Shown here: piece by piece, positions 54,340-64,000 of the stretch
How the letters are laid out: each line of letters starts with the position of its first letter
Numbering within the stretch: the stretch's first letter is position 1
NCBI RefSeq assembly: GCF_032118995.1
Contig: NC_092650.1
Span: 21,886,501-21,950,500 of the forward strand
Source of the DNA: Asterias amurensis
Taxonomy: Eukaryota; Echinodermata; Asteroidea; Forcipulatida; Asteriidae
Reading direction: 5' to 3'
Length of the DNA stretch: 64,000 bases
Notes under the pieces: generated by a model
Database searches by the model: none
Seen by the model: the letters and a program-made list of their open reading frames with translations, nothing else
Told to the model about the DNA's origin: nothing
Position numbers and translations under genes: made by a program

Positions 54340-56265
54340 AAAACAGTTGATGTTGAGTCCTCTAACGATGACTAATACATAAACAGAGTTGCCAATCAAG
54401 CCGCTATACGTGTGTTTTACATTGTTCAGGGGGATACAAACTTACAATGTTGTGTACATGCAGAGTTAGTCAGGTAAAACAATCACTTGGAAACTGATAT
54501 GGTTAATTATAAACAACAATTTAAACATGCAGAATTTGTCACCATTTTTAAAAACAAAATTTGCAAGGTTGTAGATAATAACGGCTAAATAAAATGCCAG
54601 AAATATTATGTGATTTATTTGTTGAGGATGAGGAGTTGTTAGGTCGCTATCTTTCACATTTTAAATAGCATTTCAATTTTTGTTCCCTCTATACTTACTG
54701 TGAAAGATATTAGGAAATTTTTCACTTTGAGTTTTTGGTTACTTTCGGGTTTTTCAATTATGTATGTTGGTGGTGGAATCTAATTTCATTATTTTTTGTC
54801 TTGCTTGGTATGATTGTAGTCTTGTGGTTTTCTTGATGTACAAAAGCACATTATTTCTCTACTCAAATTTATTGTCTTAAAGTTTAATTCAAAATTTCAC
54901 CCATGGATTTCTGATTAAATGAACGTGCATTCCTTTTGCTTGTAATTTTACATACAAGTGTATTAATAAATTATCTGAACTGAAATGTTCAGAAATTATT
55001 TGTCATGTCAGTTTTCTAAGCCTTTAATTTTTTTGTAATGCCCATGTCAAAAATTAATGTGAATTATGTTTAATTGATATACTAAGGCTTGCAGTTACAC
55101 CGTGGTGTAATGATAGTCTCTAAATGTGAGTTGGAGTGTGGTTCTCAAAAGAACCATTGGTTTCAACTCAATGATTGTTGTCTTCGAACTTCTGGAGAAA
55201 ACTGTTCAATTGATGCAATCACAAGAACATCTTGTTTGAATCTAGACTAGCTGTTCAATTGACGCAAAAACTGTTAATGGCCTGACATCTTCACCCTGGC
55301 CTGAGACTCTTTCTCATTTAGCCTTTCTCAAGTCAAAAAGTGCTGTCCATGAATCCCTCCCCCCCCCTTATACCATGCCCTTTTGGTTGGTACAGCTAAT
55401 TCTATTTTAAGATATAAGTCTGAAATTTCTCAACTCCAATGGGCTATTAATAAATTCTTGGTTGATGGTCGTTTTTTCTCCTAAAACACTCTATGATAGA
55501 GTTTTGACTAGAAGTAGGACTAAGGATTAATAGACTTAATAGACTTCTGGGACGGGTGAACACTTAACGACAGAAGGCAACACATAGACTGAATTGCTTT
55601 TTATAATGATAAAAAAAGGGGCACTCGATGTTGGTGTGTTTATTCATGGTTTATTTAAACCCATGGGAAGTACTAAAAACCGTGGAGGTAGTTGTACTTG
55701 TGTACATGATAATTGCAGAACTGTGGATAGTTGAGGTCACAGCGCCACCCATCCACTAATAACAACTAGGCCCCTGTCTATCACGAGCCTCGAAGAATGA
55801 CGTCAGATGTTCAGGCTACCCGGACCCCATCCACTATTTTTTAATTTTTTTTCTGTGATGAAATTTGTCTGATTCTGTACGGAATTTGTGAATCTTGCCA
55901 CTCCCCCAAATAATTCCACAGTTGCCACACCTTGACGAAGAAAGTGGGTCGGTTTAATGGGGAAATTTGCATGACTTGCGTAATAGATCATGTGATGTAA
56001 ACGTGGCGGAGTGCCAAGATCTCTAAATTTGTCGTTGGGTAAATTATTTTTGGATCAGACGTGACATTTACATTCATGAAAATGCGTGACAAGTTTATGA
56101 TATCTCCTGACATGTTTAAACCTTTAAAATGTATTTCTACTCAAATTCACTTTTGTGTAACTATTTTGGATTTCTAAACTTAATGTGATACTTTATAATG
56201 AGAAGTAAACAACCCCTTCGATATAAAAATAGAATCTTCTTTTGCATATTCATGTTTATTATTTC
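54340..56265. other. Gene-free stretch between SSR1 and the CYHR1-like gene
   Basis: AT-rich. No exon, RNA gene or clear mobile element recognised. Small - strand frames (54466-54657, 55803-55991) have no splice or domain support. Confidence 0.45.
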
Positions 56266-56463
56266 CGTCTCGTGATTGGTCGAGAGCTTTTGCCTGTCAA
56301 TCATTGATAAAAGGAGCAATGTGATTGGCGTGTAATGACGTCATGTATGTTGACAACTGGCCCAAGAACGTGCGGTCGCAGCTGATATGTGGCCAAAGAG
56401 GTGAAAATACGTCGATGAACTTGTTCTGATGATCTCACAGAATTTTGCAAAACGTCAACAACA
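56266..56463 (+). promoter_or_regulatory. Candidate promoter of the CYHR1-like gene
   Basis: Upstream of the ATG at 56464: two inverted CCAAT boxes (GTGATTGG at 56272 and 56321) and a perfect cAMP-response element TGACGTCA (56336-56343), with no TATA box at a normal distance. The arrangement fits a housekeeping promoter driving the + strand gene. Confidence 0.6.
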
Positions 56464-56670
56464 ATGGCGGAAATAATTGTACCAGGGCCTTTAAATTTAA
56501 TCGAGAATCCCTCGGTTTCTAGTCAAGAAATAGGTGATTGTTCAGAACCACCGCTGAAGAAATCGAAGATCGACGTGGCTGAAGAACAAGGGGAAGATTT
56601 GGAGCAGAGGCTGAATGAAATCCTGTGCTGCTCGGTCTGTCTGGACTTGCCCGTAAATTTAGTTTATCAG
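56464..56670 (+). CDS. CYHR1: First coding exon of a cysteine/histidine-rich RING/TRAF-type zinc-finger protein (CYHR1/ZTRAF1-like), partial
   Basis: A 69-codon exon from ATG to TATCAG|GTGAGG, phase 0. The N-terminus is acidic with a short basic patch (LKKSKID, residues 31-37, possible nuclear signal). It ends in LEQRLNEILCCSVCLDLPVN then LVYQ, the first half of the RING-like finger (C56, C59); in vertebrate CYHR1 the same place reads CLVCLDLP..A.YQ and the next exon opens with CTNGHLMC. The human protein was described as a galectin-3-interacting, zinc-binding protein and its role is poorly known. I did not find exon 2 up to 64000, so it probably lies beyond the window after an intron of over 7.3 kb. 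A different gene with the same finger start cannot be excluded. Confidence 0.65.
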
Positions 56671-57450
56671 GTGAGGTTCCGAAAAGGGCTCGGGTTTTGT
56701 TTTGTTCTGACCAAAGGTTAGCATATGGCGACCTTGTTCATGTTTTTCTATTTCTAGTGAGACTATGCTGCGCAGTTTTGTGCTTGTATGGAGCGATTGC
56801 TTTCGGTGTGTTGTGGATTTTACTTCAATATTGCAGAGGTTTTTTGTCACGTCAGTGTACAAATTGTATCTGGCTGGATGGAAGGGAAGATGGAATGTCC
56901 ATTCAAAATTTATCTCAATGTCCTTCAATGTACTTTTTGGCATCAAGCCAGCCTGTCTGTGCGTCCTTGTTTAGATGGTTGGCTACTTGCCCACTTCTCT
57001 GTATCTATGCAAGAGGATTGTGGGATTGTATAATATCAATGTTGATGTTGAGGTAGTCACAATCATTAATTTATACTTTCTTATTTCTATAAAGGTCCAA
57101 ATAAATAATTAGTCGACGATGGGCATGGAGCCTGTTTGCTTGTCGCTGCAAGTTGTGTCTTTATAGCCCCCCCCCACCTCACCGACCATGGAAGAGAAAT
57201 ACATTATTCAATCAACAATGCAACAAAAGCGACAAATACTAACTCACATCGCCACAAAGAGTTAAGGGCATTTTCAATGTTTGTTGCGCTAATCGCAACC
57301 CTTCATCCTCCCTACTACCGCAGACCAGAGGGTTACGAGACGACTCTTGTAATAATTAGTCCAAAATAATATGCACTTATACCACATGTACTATTAATGA
57401 CCAGATTTGCCCTATTATTTCCACTTTCAGAATTCCTGATTCCAATCTAA
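56671..57450. other. Intron 1 of the CYHR1-like gene, first part
   Basis: No mobile element recognised. An overlapping 143-codon frame (56625-57056) is a run-on of exon 1 sequence in another frame and intron. A CAG|TGTACAAATTG at 56857 mimics the expected exon 2 start but does not continue as the family does. Confidence 0.45.
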
Positions 57451-57454
57451 GAAC

Positions 57455-58367
57455 ATAAGCCTTTTTGAGGTATGGCAGACGTGATACGCGCGCATCACAC
57501 ACCGCGACTGCTGCCACGCTCACCATGTTGGTGGTCATTAGGTTTACGTGTAAACGCTGCGTCGCCTAAAATGCGCACTTCACTGAATAACATACGTTCT
57601 ATTTCTATGGTCAAATCGCACAAATTTACCACAACTTTACAGTGTTGTAGTAGCCCTGGCGGCCTTACACTTTCGTTTTGTACTACAGTGACGTCCTGGA
57701 CATCAGGGTACATTTCTGGGGCGGAAAATTTTCACAACTTCATAACTCAAATCTTACCTGCAAGAAAGCACCAATTTCAACAGATTCACATTCCATGGCA
57801 GCATATGTTTTTCTGCGGTGGCTTTTGATCGTCATATATTCTTCACAAATACGTAATTTTTATGAAATAATGCAGCTCCCAACGTTAGGGAATTCCCATT
57901 TCTGCCATGTGTACGCAAGACGTACGACGCGCAAATTTTGAATTGTGTTGTTAACGCTGTGCAGTCAAGATCGGTGAGCAAGAATTCATGCGTCTAAGCT
58001 TGCATCATGCGTCTTGCACGCGAATGTATACGCGTACGCACGACAACAGACAACACTGTGAGAAAACGATCGAAACGGGAATTTTTTAACGTTGGAAGCT
58101 GCATTATTTCACAAAAATGACGGATTTGTGAGGAAAATATGAGGACCAAAACCCACCGCAGAAAAATGTATGCTGCCATGGAATGTGAATCTGTTGAAAT
58201 TAGTGGCTTGTTGCATGTACGATTTAAGTTATGAAGCTGTGAAATTTTCCCGCCCCAGAAACGGGCCTCAATAGTTAGGACTCTGTTCCTGTGTACAGAG
58301 AAAGAGTCCTATATTGTAGGGCTAAGTGTTGTAGCATTGTGTCCGCCCTTACCTCAAAAAGGCTTAT
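57455..58367. mobile_element. Large fold-back element (913 bp)
   Basis: Outer arms ATAAGCCTTTTTGAGGTA and TACCTCAAAAAGGCTTAT; long inner arms, for example GGGGCGGAAAATTTTCACA (57718) against GTGAAATTTTCCCGCCCC (58239), and CATTCCATGGCAGCATA (57790) against ATGCTGCCATGGAATG (58170). The centre (57900-58050) is GC-richer with GCGTAC/GTACGC motifs. No clear target duplication. It sits in the intron of the CYHR1-like gene. Frames inside are not supported. Confidence 0.82.
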
Positions 58368-58607
58368 TGATTTTGTCTTGATCTAATGTTGATTAATCTA
58401 TTATTTCAGGACGCTAATTAGTCAAACATACCCATCTCTTCGTGATGCAAAAAACTGGTCTCATTTTGTGTAGTATTTTGGAAAAGCCGAGAGTTGACGA
58501 TCACACTGACTCACATCGACACGCCTAGTTCTCTTTGTCGAAACACTAACTATGAGTTTACCTTCATGCCTACAGATTTCGATGCAATAGACCTTTTAGC
58601 AAATGAC

Positions 58608-58706
58608 TGTTGAATGAGGTGCATGCTGGCGCTTACTGTTGAATGAGGCCTAGCTAGTAAATCAAACTTGATCTCTAGCAATACCAGCATGGCACCTCAT
58701 TCAAGC
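58608..58706. repeat. Short hairpin repeat
   Basis: TTGAATGAGGTGCATGCTGG (58610) pairs with CCAGCATGGCACCTCATTCA (58686). A second TTGAATGAGG lies in the loop. Confidence 0.6.
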
Positions 58707-58762
58707 CAAATGCGCGTGTCCCAAGTATTTGCAACTGTACAATAATTTGTAAGCTTAATTAA

Positions 58763-58928
58763 AGGCCAATTTACACTCCAGCAATAACAATAACAACAAA
58801 GGGAACGCTTTCTATTGGTTACATAGCTCCGTACAAAATATGCTCGGACGCTTATTCAACCAATCGATGCGTGCATTTTTAACGTTGTCATTTATGTTCT
58901 CGTTATCGAGGCCTGTGTGACCGGGCCT
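58763..58928. mobile_element. Short TTAA MITE with AGGCC termini
   Basis: TTAA at 58759-58762 and 58929-58932. Left AGGCCAATTTACACTCCAGC, right GGCCTGTGTGACCGGGCCT. Interior has imperfect GAGAACATAAATGAC/GTTATTG arms. Confidence 0.6.
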
Positions 58929-59303
58929 TTAATCAGGCCATCCCAGGGGTGGTGGATGAGATTTAAGCGGGGCCCAGCAAAACCTACAATGTAGGGGAGT
59001 GACGTCCACTAGTCAGTGTGCAAAATTTTTAAAATCTTAGGTTGGCCAAAAGTGAAAAAAAGTTCAAATTAATGTTAAAACTGTATCCTCCTTTCGTTTG
59101 ATCTTTTCACATTTTCATTCTGGTCTTTTAAAAACAAAATTCTGGTCAATTAGTAAACATTCTGAGCTTCAAGCCCTACAGCCGAGTTCACGTAACGCTA
59201 GGATTAATTATATCTCGAGATAGGATGGGTTCAATGCATCCTAATGTCTATGGTTATGGAACTTAACTCCTCCCAAGTCCTAAAGATTAATCCTACACTG
59301 TAA

Positions 59304-59489
59304 AGCCCGGTTCATACTTCATGCGAATGCGATTGCGAAGTGAATGTTGGTGTCACAAAATTCGCAACGAATAATTCGCAGCAGTTGGATTCTGCCCGAC
59401 TCACTTGCGAATATTGCTGGGAAAGGAGGGTTGTGACGTCAAATTCACGTCAAATTCGCTTCGCATTCGCATGAAGTATGAACCGGGCT
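59304..59489. mobile_element. MITE with AGCCCGGTTCATACTTCATG termini
   Basis: Inverted ends AGCCCGGTTCATACTTCATG and CATGAAGTATGAACCGGGCT are perfect over 20 bp and extend through GCGAATGCGA. Interior GTGACGTCAAATTCACGTC. Confidence 0.88.
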
Positions 59490-59494
59490 GAAGT

Positions 59495-60355
59495 TGGGAA
59501 CACTGGGTATAATCATGGAGGTCAATGCATGGAGTCTTTGCCCCCCCCAATTCATTCCCTGCAATAGAAACAATTCCTGTTCCATTATTTTAAAACGAAA
59601 CACAGCTCAAATTTGAGTGCGCTAGATCATCTACATACGTACTCCATGGTTAGTTGGACCCCACCCACGTGGTTGGACCTATTCTACCTCGACCAAGATG
59701 GACTCTTTAAGTTCACATTCTTTGTGCAAATTCCTTGAATTGTTTTGATACATGGGTGCACACCCTCCCCAGGTATACAATGGTAACCCTAGGTATTTAA
59801 GGTATGCACAGGGAAACTATTGAAATCTCCGTTAATCTGGATTTATTGTGCACAAAACCTTGGACAGGGGTTTGGCCATAAAAATCAGTGGGTTGAGAAA
59901 AAGGAGAGTTGTTAACATTTTGGTGCTCCTTTATTTGTACTGAAAAAGGGGGTAGGCCAACCTATCATGGAGGTAGAAATTACCATTTCAAGCAAGGGGC
60001 TTTGTTGATACTGCTTTTTAGGGCTTGAACTGTGGGGTTAAATTTCTATCAGATTTCAGGGCTTTTCATATTATGTATTGTAGCTTAAAATATTTCCCAG
60101 ACCAGTTTGCACGATCGGAATCTTTAATGAGAAAGAATTGTCTTCAAACGTCAAATAAGTGTTTTATTTATTTGAATTTTATAAGCATTAAAATTAGGTT
60201 TAATTATAAATGTCAAGTGGGTATTATATGGGCGTATATTTGGATCTTCATACAGAATTGAACCTTACATTAGATGTACACCAGACTCAAACATCAACAT
60301 TTGAAAATTATTTGTTTTTGTTTCAAGATATTACAGTCTCAGTGAGGTAATTCCA
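59495..60355. other. Gene-free intronic stretch
   Basis: No exon or element recognised. Confidence 0.4.
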
Positions 60356-60360
60356 TTTAA

Positions 60361-60726
60361 AGGGAAGGTTCACGTTTGGTAATAACTCAAAACAATATTA
60401 TCTTGAAACTGACTTGGTAACAAGCATTGGAGAGCTGTTGATAGTATAAAACATTGTGGGAACGACTCCCTCTGAAGTTATGTAGTTTTTGAGAAAGAGG
60501 TAATTTCTCATTAAAATAATAAAAGACTTCTAGCTAGAAGTCTTTTATTCCTATCTGAAAGCACACAAATTCGTCAAACAAGGGTGTTTTTTCTTTCACC
60601 ATGTTCTCGCAACTTTGATGACCGATTGATCCCAAATTTCCACAGGCTTGTTATTTTAGGCATATGAGGGGATACACCGAGTGAGAAGACTGGTCTTTGA
60701 CAACTACCAAACCATGTACCTTCCCT
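60361..60726. mobile_element. TTAA MITE, variant of family A
   Basis: TTAA at 60357-60360 and 60727-60730. The termini differ from other copies (AGGGAAGGTTCACGTTTGG / CCTTCCCT), but the interior is family A (CTTGGTAACAAGCATTGGAG, GAAAGCACACAAATTCG, CAAGGGTGTTTTTTC). Central palindrome AAAAGACTTCTAGCTAGAAG (60525-60544) extends on both sides. Confidence 0.85.
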
Positions 60727-60911
60727 TTAATAAAGATGACTGCTAGACTTGTCCGATCCTTATTTTACTGGCCCAATACTAAAATCACTGGACTTGGGGC
60801 CTATCCTGCAACTGTGTTGAATTCAAGCCCTGACTGTATGTTGCATCTTTTAAGAAAATGTTAATTTCTTACTAACAATAAAATTAGTAGGATCCAAACC
60901 CCACTGAATGC

Positions 60912-61271
60912 TAAGCTTGGGCGATATCGATTTGTTTTATTCACGATATATCGCCGACAATATATCGCGATATTCGATATAATCGCGATTAATTAAATTT
61001 GACATCATCAGTCTTCAAACTCCAAGTGAAAGTTGTAGAAGATACAGTCATAGCATTAGAGAGGTGTTCTAATGACCTATTCTTCTGGTTTTACTCCAAA
61101 CCTATGAGGTGCAAGATGTCTCAGCTTGCAAATACATCGTGATATTGCGATATTTAATCGATATCGCGATATATCGATATTTCGATTAAAACCAAATCCA
61201 TCCGATATCGAAATCGTTTCCAAATTAATATCGCGATATTCGATAATATCGTGATGTATCGCCCAAGCTTA
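60912..61271. mobile_element. hAT-like MITE, copy 2 (GATATCGC-rich)
   Basis: Inverted termini TAAGCTTGGGCGATATCG and GATGTATCGCCCAAGCTTA with the perfect 8-bp duplication CTGAATGC on both sides (60904-60911, 61272-61279). Opposite orientation to the copy at 13820-14197; the unique centres match. Confidence 0.92.
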
Positions 61272-61279
61272 CTGAATGC

Positions 61280-62227
61280 TCACTCCTTATGGCTTTAAAT
61301 TGTTGTTCATGGATTTTTGGTTGTACACATGTTCTGAGGCTCCTTTGTACCGACACATGCTAACATTATCCTATAGATAACCCTAGAGTTAAGATCATGT
61401 AGTAGGGGTTCTCGAAACATACGGTTTTCAGAACAGTGTCCGAACATTGCAGTCACCAACATCATGTAAGGAAATGTTCAGTTACGTGCTCCGACACCTC
61501 TTTGTTCCAGTACTATGTATTTGTTAATGCTTTAATCATAACCATAACCCTACGTAGCGTTTGAGATCAGGGGTTATCAAAACATCAGGTTTTCAGACTA
61601 AAGGGTGTGGGAACATAAGGCACCCAATTTTGATCATATTTGATCTACTACGAGTAAAAAGGATCTAGGATCTATGCCTGTACATTTTACATGAATGCCT
61701 AATCCACAGTTTGTCAACAGCGGTTGACTATGAGAGTTTATGCCTGCGTTTTGAAGCATGCTGGCATCAATTGTTATGTTCTGAACAAAGCTCAAAATTG
61801 TGTCCGTCTGTCAAACTGCTATTGCTGTGCTCAAATATAACGATGAAACTATACAAACATAACCCATACTTTTCTATGCATTGCAGGATTTTCAATATGT
61901 TTTACCATAGGCCTACTTGGTGTGCTATGCAAACCCACCGATGTCAGTTTAACCATTGCTCAAACATGGTTTAAACGTCGGCCCTATAGTGAAATAAAAA
62001 TTAATAATTGATGATCCTCAAATGTCTTGAACCTTAAATGTCTGAGTGCGTCTTGGAGGCTTAGATAAAAATGTGGAATCGTGAGCAGACATGGACAGTA
62101 GTATGTGTGATTCCATGATGTGTACATGTGGGTATGTGCTAAATTTTATGCCTAGCCAACGACCTAAATTTGGCCATGAAAATTATGCGTATTGAGCGTG
62201 TGATAGCACCCTCTTTTTTACAATCCC
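61280..62227. other. Gene-free stretch
   Basis: Two loosely similar blocks (61340-61470 and 61490-61620: TTTGTACCGACACATG / TTTGTTCCAGTACTATG; AACCCTAGAGTTAAGATCAT / ACCCTACGTAGCGTTTGAGA; ACATACGGTTTTCAGAACAG / ACATCAGGTTTTCAGACTAA) suggest an old duplication. An 87-codon frame (61711-61974) has no recognisable content. Confidence 0.4.
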
Positions 62228-62231
62228 TTAA

Positions 62232-62375
62232 AGACAGTGGACACTATTGATAATTGTCATTTCTCACAATGTTTTATACCATCAACCTGAGCCTATTGCT
62301 CGTCACCAAGAAAGGTTTCTATATTAATAATTATATTGATTAGGCTATATTACAAATAGTGTCCACTGCATGCCT
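62232..62375. mobile_element. MITE family A, internally deleted copy
   Basis: Left AGACAGTGGACACTATTG after TTAA (62228-62231), right AATAGTGTCCACTGCATGCCT. Only the outer parts of both arms remain (144 bp). Confidence 0.75.
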
Positions 62376-62640
62376 TTAGGCATTTTTTTCCAAATTATAT
62401 TGAAACCAACCTTTATAACAGCAATATTCCATAAGGTTTATCGCGAATAGCAAAATATCAAGAGAGGGCGCTGTTGAACCCACACAGAAGTATAGGCGTT
62501 GCGTGCGCGAGTCGTAGAAACTGCATAGAAACCGCCCCATATTCCTTCCCACAATGCATTGCGTTTCTGAATCGCGATAAACCTTAATGACTTATTTTCC
62601 AAAATACAAATTTGCCAAATATCTTTGTCAAGACATTGAG

Positions 62641-62718
62641 GACTCTTTCTGACTGTAGGCCTATACCAAATTCCATTAAGGACTCTTTCTGACTGTAGGC
62701 CTATACCAAATTCCATGC
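62641..62718. repeat. 40-bp direct tandem duplication
   Basis: GACTCTTTCTGACTGTAGGC followed by CTATACCAAATTCCAT occurs at 62641 and 62681, without visible differences over about 36 bp. Confidence 0.9.
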
Positions 62719-62960
62719 CCATGTCACCAAAGGTATAATCCCACCACTGACCCCAAATATATTCAGCCTTTTATTATTATTTTGATCCGGTGCGAATCTA
62801 TTTAGGGGTCCCATATAATGCAGTGTGACCATGACTGACTATGCTACACCATGACCTGAATTATTGATAGCGTCCAACCATATGAAGGTTACGAATCTGT
62901 GATACGCTTAAAGGGGAACGTCCGTCATTGTTGTGGAGGGAAGAGTGAATTTATTTCCAT

Positions 62961-63146
62961 CCTCTGGTTTTCGATCACACCACATATAAGTTACAACAAA
63001 ATGCCGTCATATTCGATCGTCACATAGGGGCCTATTATAGGGATTATAGGTTTTCTCCTCTGGTTTTCGATCACACCACATATAAGTTACAACAAAATGC
63101 CGTCATATTCGATCGTCACATAGGGGCCTATTATAGGGATTATAGG
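62961..63146. repeat. 90-bp direct tandem duplication
   Basis: 62961-63050 and 63057-63146 are identical by eye (start CCTCTGGTTTTCGATCACAC, end TATTATAGGGATTATAGG), 96 bp apart. Confidence 0.92.
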
Positions 63147-63149
63147 TCT

Positions 63150-64000
63150 ATAAAAGAATTTTGCTAGAAAAGTAAGCATGAACCAGCTTGCGTAAATTCA
63201 CATGGATTTGTAAATTGGATTTGCCAATAGACTGTATTGAATAACCTCTTTATTGCAATAAAAGTCGCCATCTTGTAGTGCAAACCATATATGCGCGTCT
63301 AAACGCTCTAACAAATGAAGCGTGCAGCGTTCCTGGTTTGATTTCTACGGCATGCACGCACACACACAAGTGCTCACAGGTGCATGTTTTAGGGCAGATT
63401 GAGATGTGACGTCATATTCAATAGGGTCTATTGTGAAGTAACTCAAAGGGAATGGTAAAGTCGATTGAATAGATGTTGCTTATGATATCATATCAGTATA
63501 GGGCATCCTCCTGAATAGGTAGAAAAGTGGCTGTTCATTGGCCCAACCTGTGCGTTTGCGCATACAAATCTGTGCATTTTGATTGTTTCGTCATCGTTTC
63601 TATAATGGCGGCTGGATGACGTCAATGCATTAGGTCCATACCATGCAAGCTATGTCCAAATTTGTCCAAACACTTATTTAATTTACATTTTCAATCTCAC
63701 CGATAGCGTACTGTGCTGCATAATCCCTTTTAAGGTAAATTTTAGCAGGTGTCCAATCTATAATTAATTTATGTACTTTGATGCTGGTTAAAGCTTTCTA
63801 CACCTTTGATATGGTCACTTGGTATTATAATTAGCATATGACGAATAGAGTGGGTGTGTTTATCAAGGTCATGAATATATGTTCAGGGTTTGACAGTAAA
63901 AATTATGCATGCAGGCAAATGTGATGCAGTGAGAAAATCCAGAGTTAGCTCGTAAAACCAACATGGAACGAGTACCTAGGTCTCATAATTCAAGTGTAGT
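63150..64000. other. Gene-free end of the window
   Basis: Two TGACGTCA elements (63408 and 63618) occur; the second is close to AATGGCGGC. No exon recognised. Probably still intron of the CYHR1-like gene. Confidence 0.35.

Noticed and set aside
56857..56900. Exon 2 of the CYHR1-like gene beginning TGTACAAATTG
   Set aside because: The first three residues (CTN) match the family, but the following CIWLDGRED does not match GHLMCAGCF, and no zinc-binding continuation follows.
58608..58706. microRNA precursor
   Set aside because: The hairpin loop is large and contains a second copy of the stem motif, which fits a repeat better than a miRNA precursor; no expression evidence is available.

Overview
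The window looks like nuclear DNA of an echinoderm, most likely a sea star. Three things point to an animal: three intron-type animal genes, short exons with GT/AG borders lost in long AT-rich introns, and a very heavy load of short palindromic DNA transposons (MITEs), tRNA-derived SINEs and LINE, Penelope and Ty3/Gypsy remnants. The narrower echinoderm call is inference from the repeat style and from memory of such genomes; no search was run.

Layout. 0.6-2.1 kb (- strand): an intact single-exon SOCS6-type suppressor of cytokine signalling. 2.4-7.6 kb: two Helitron-like transposons in the same orientation, only 76 bp apart. 7.6-34 kb: repeat-rich DNA with a possible first exon and two orphan exon candidates of an unrecognised + strand gene (about 9.4, 10.7 and 33.8 kb), three inverted pairs of Penelope-like reverse transcriptase fragments that each enclose telomere-like repeats, a degraded LINE, a 47-bp minisatellite, and a 2.5-kb minisatellite of 36-bp units split by a LINE fragment. 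34-40.5 kb: a degenerate block of repeated units, then a three-level nest of TTAA-flanked MITEs. 40.6-51.8 kb (+): the complete SSR1 gene (translocon-associated protein alpha) in eight coding exons, its introns filled with MITEs. 56.3-56.7 kb (+): promoter and first coding exon of a CYHR1/ZTRAF1-type zinc-finger gene; the rest of that gene probably lies beyond the window. 57-64 kb: further fold-back elements and short duplications.

The three recognised genes do unrelated jobs (cytokine/receptor signal attenuation, ER protein translocation, a RING/TRAF-type zinc-finger protein), and nothing suggests they are co-regulated. The main interest is in the mobile DNA. Several insertions can be proved from their target-site duplications: 8-bp for two hAT-like families, TTAA for several MITE families, A/T borders for the Helitrons, and 9 bp for a LINE fragment. 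The recurring pairing of Penelope fragments with telomere-type repeats is the strongest candidate for something not yet described.
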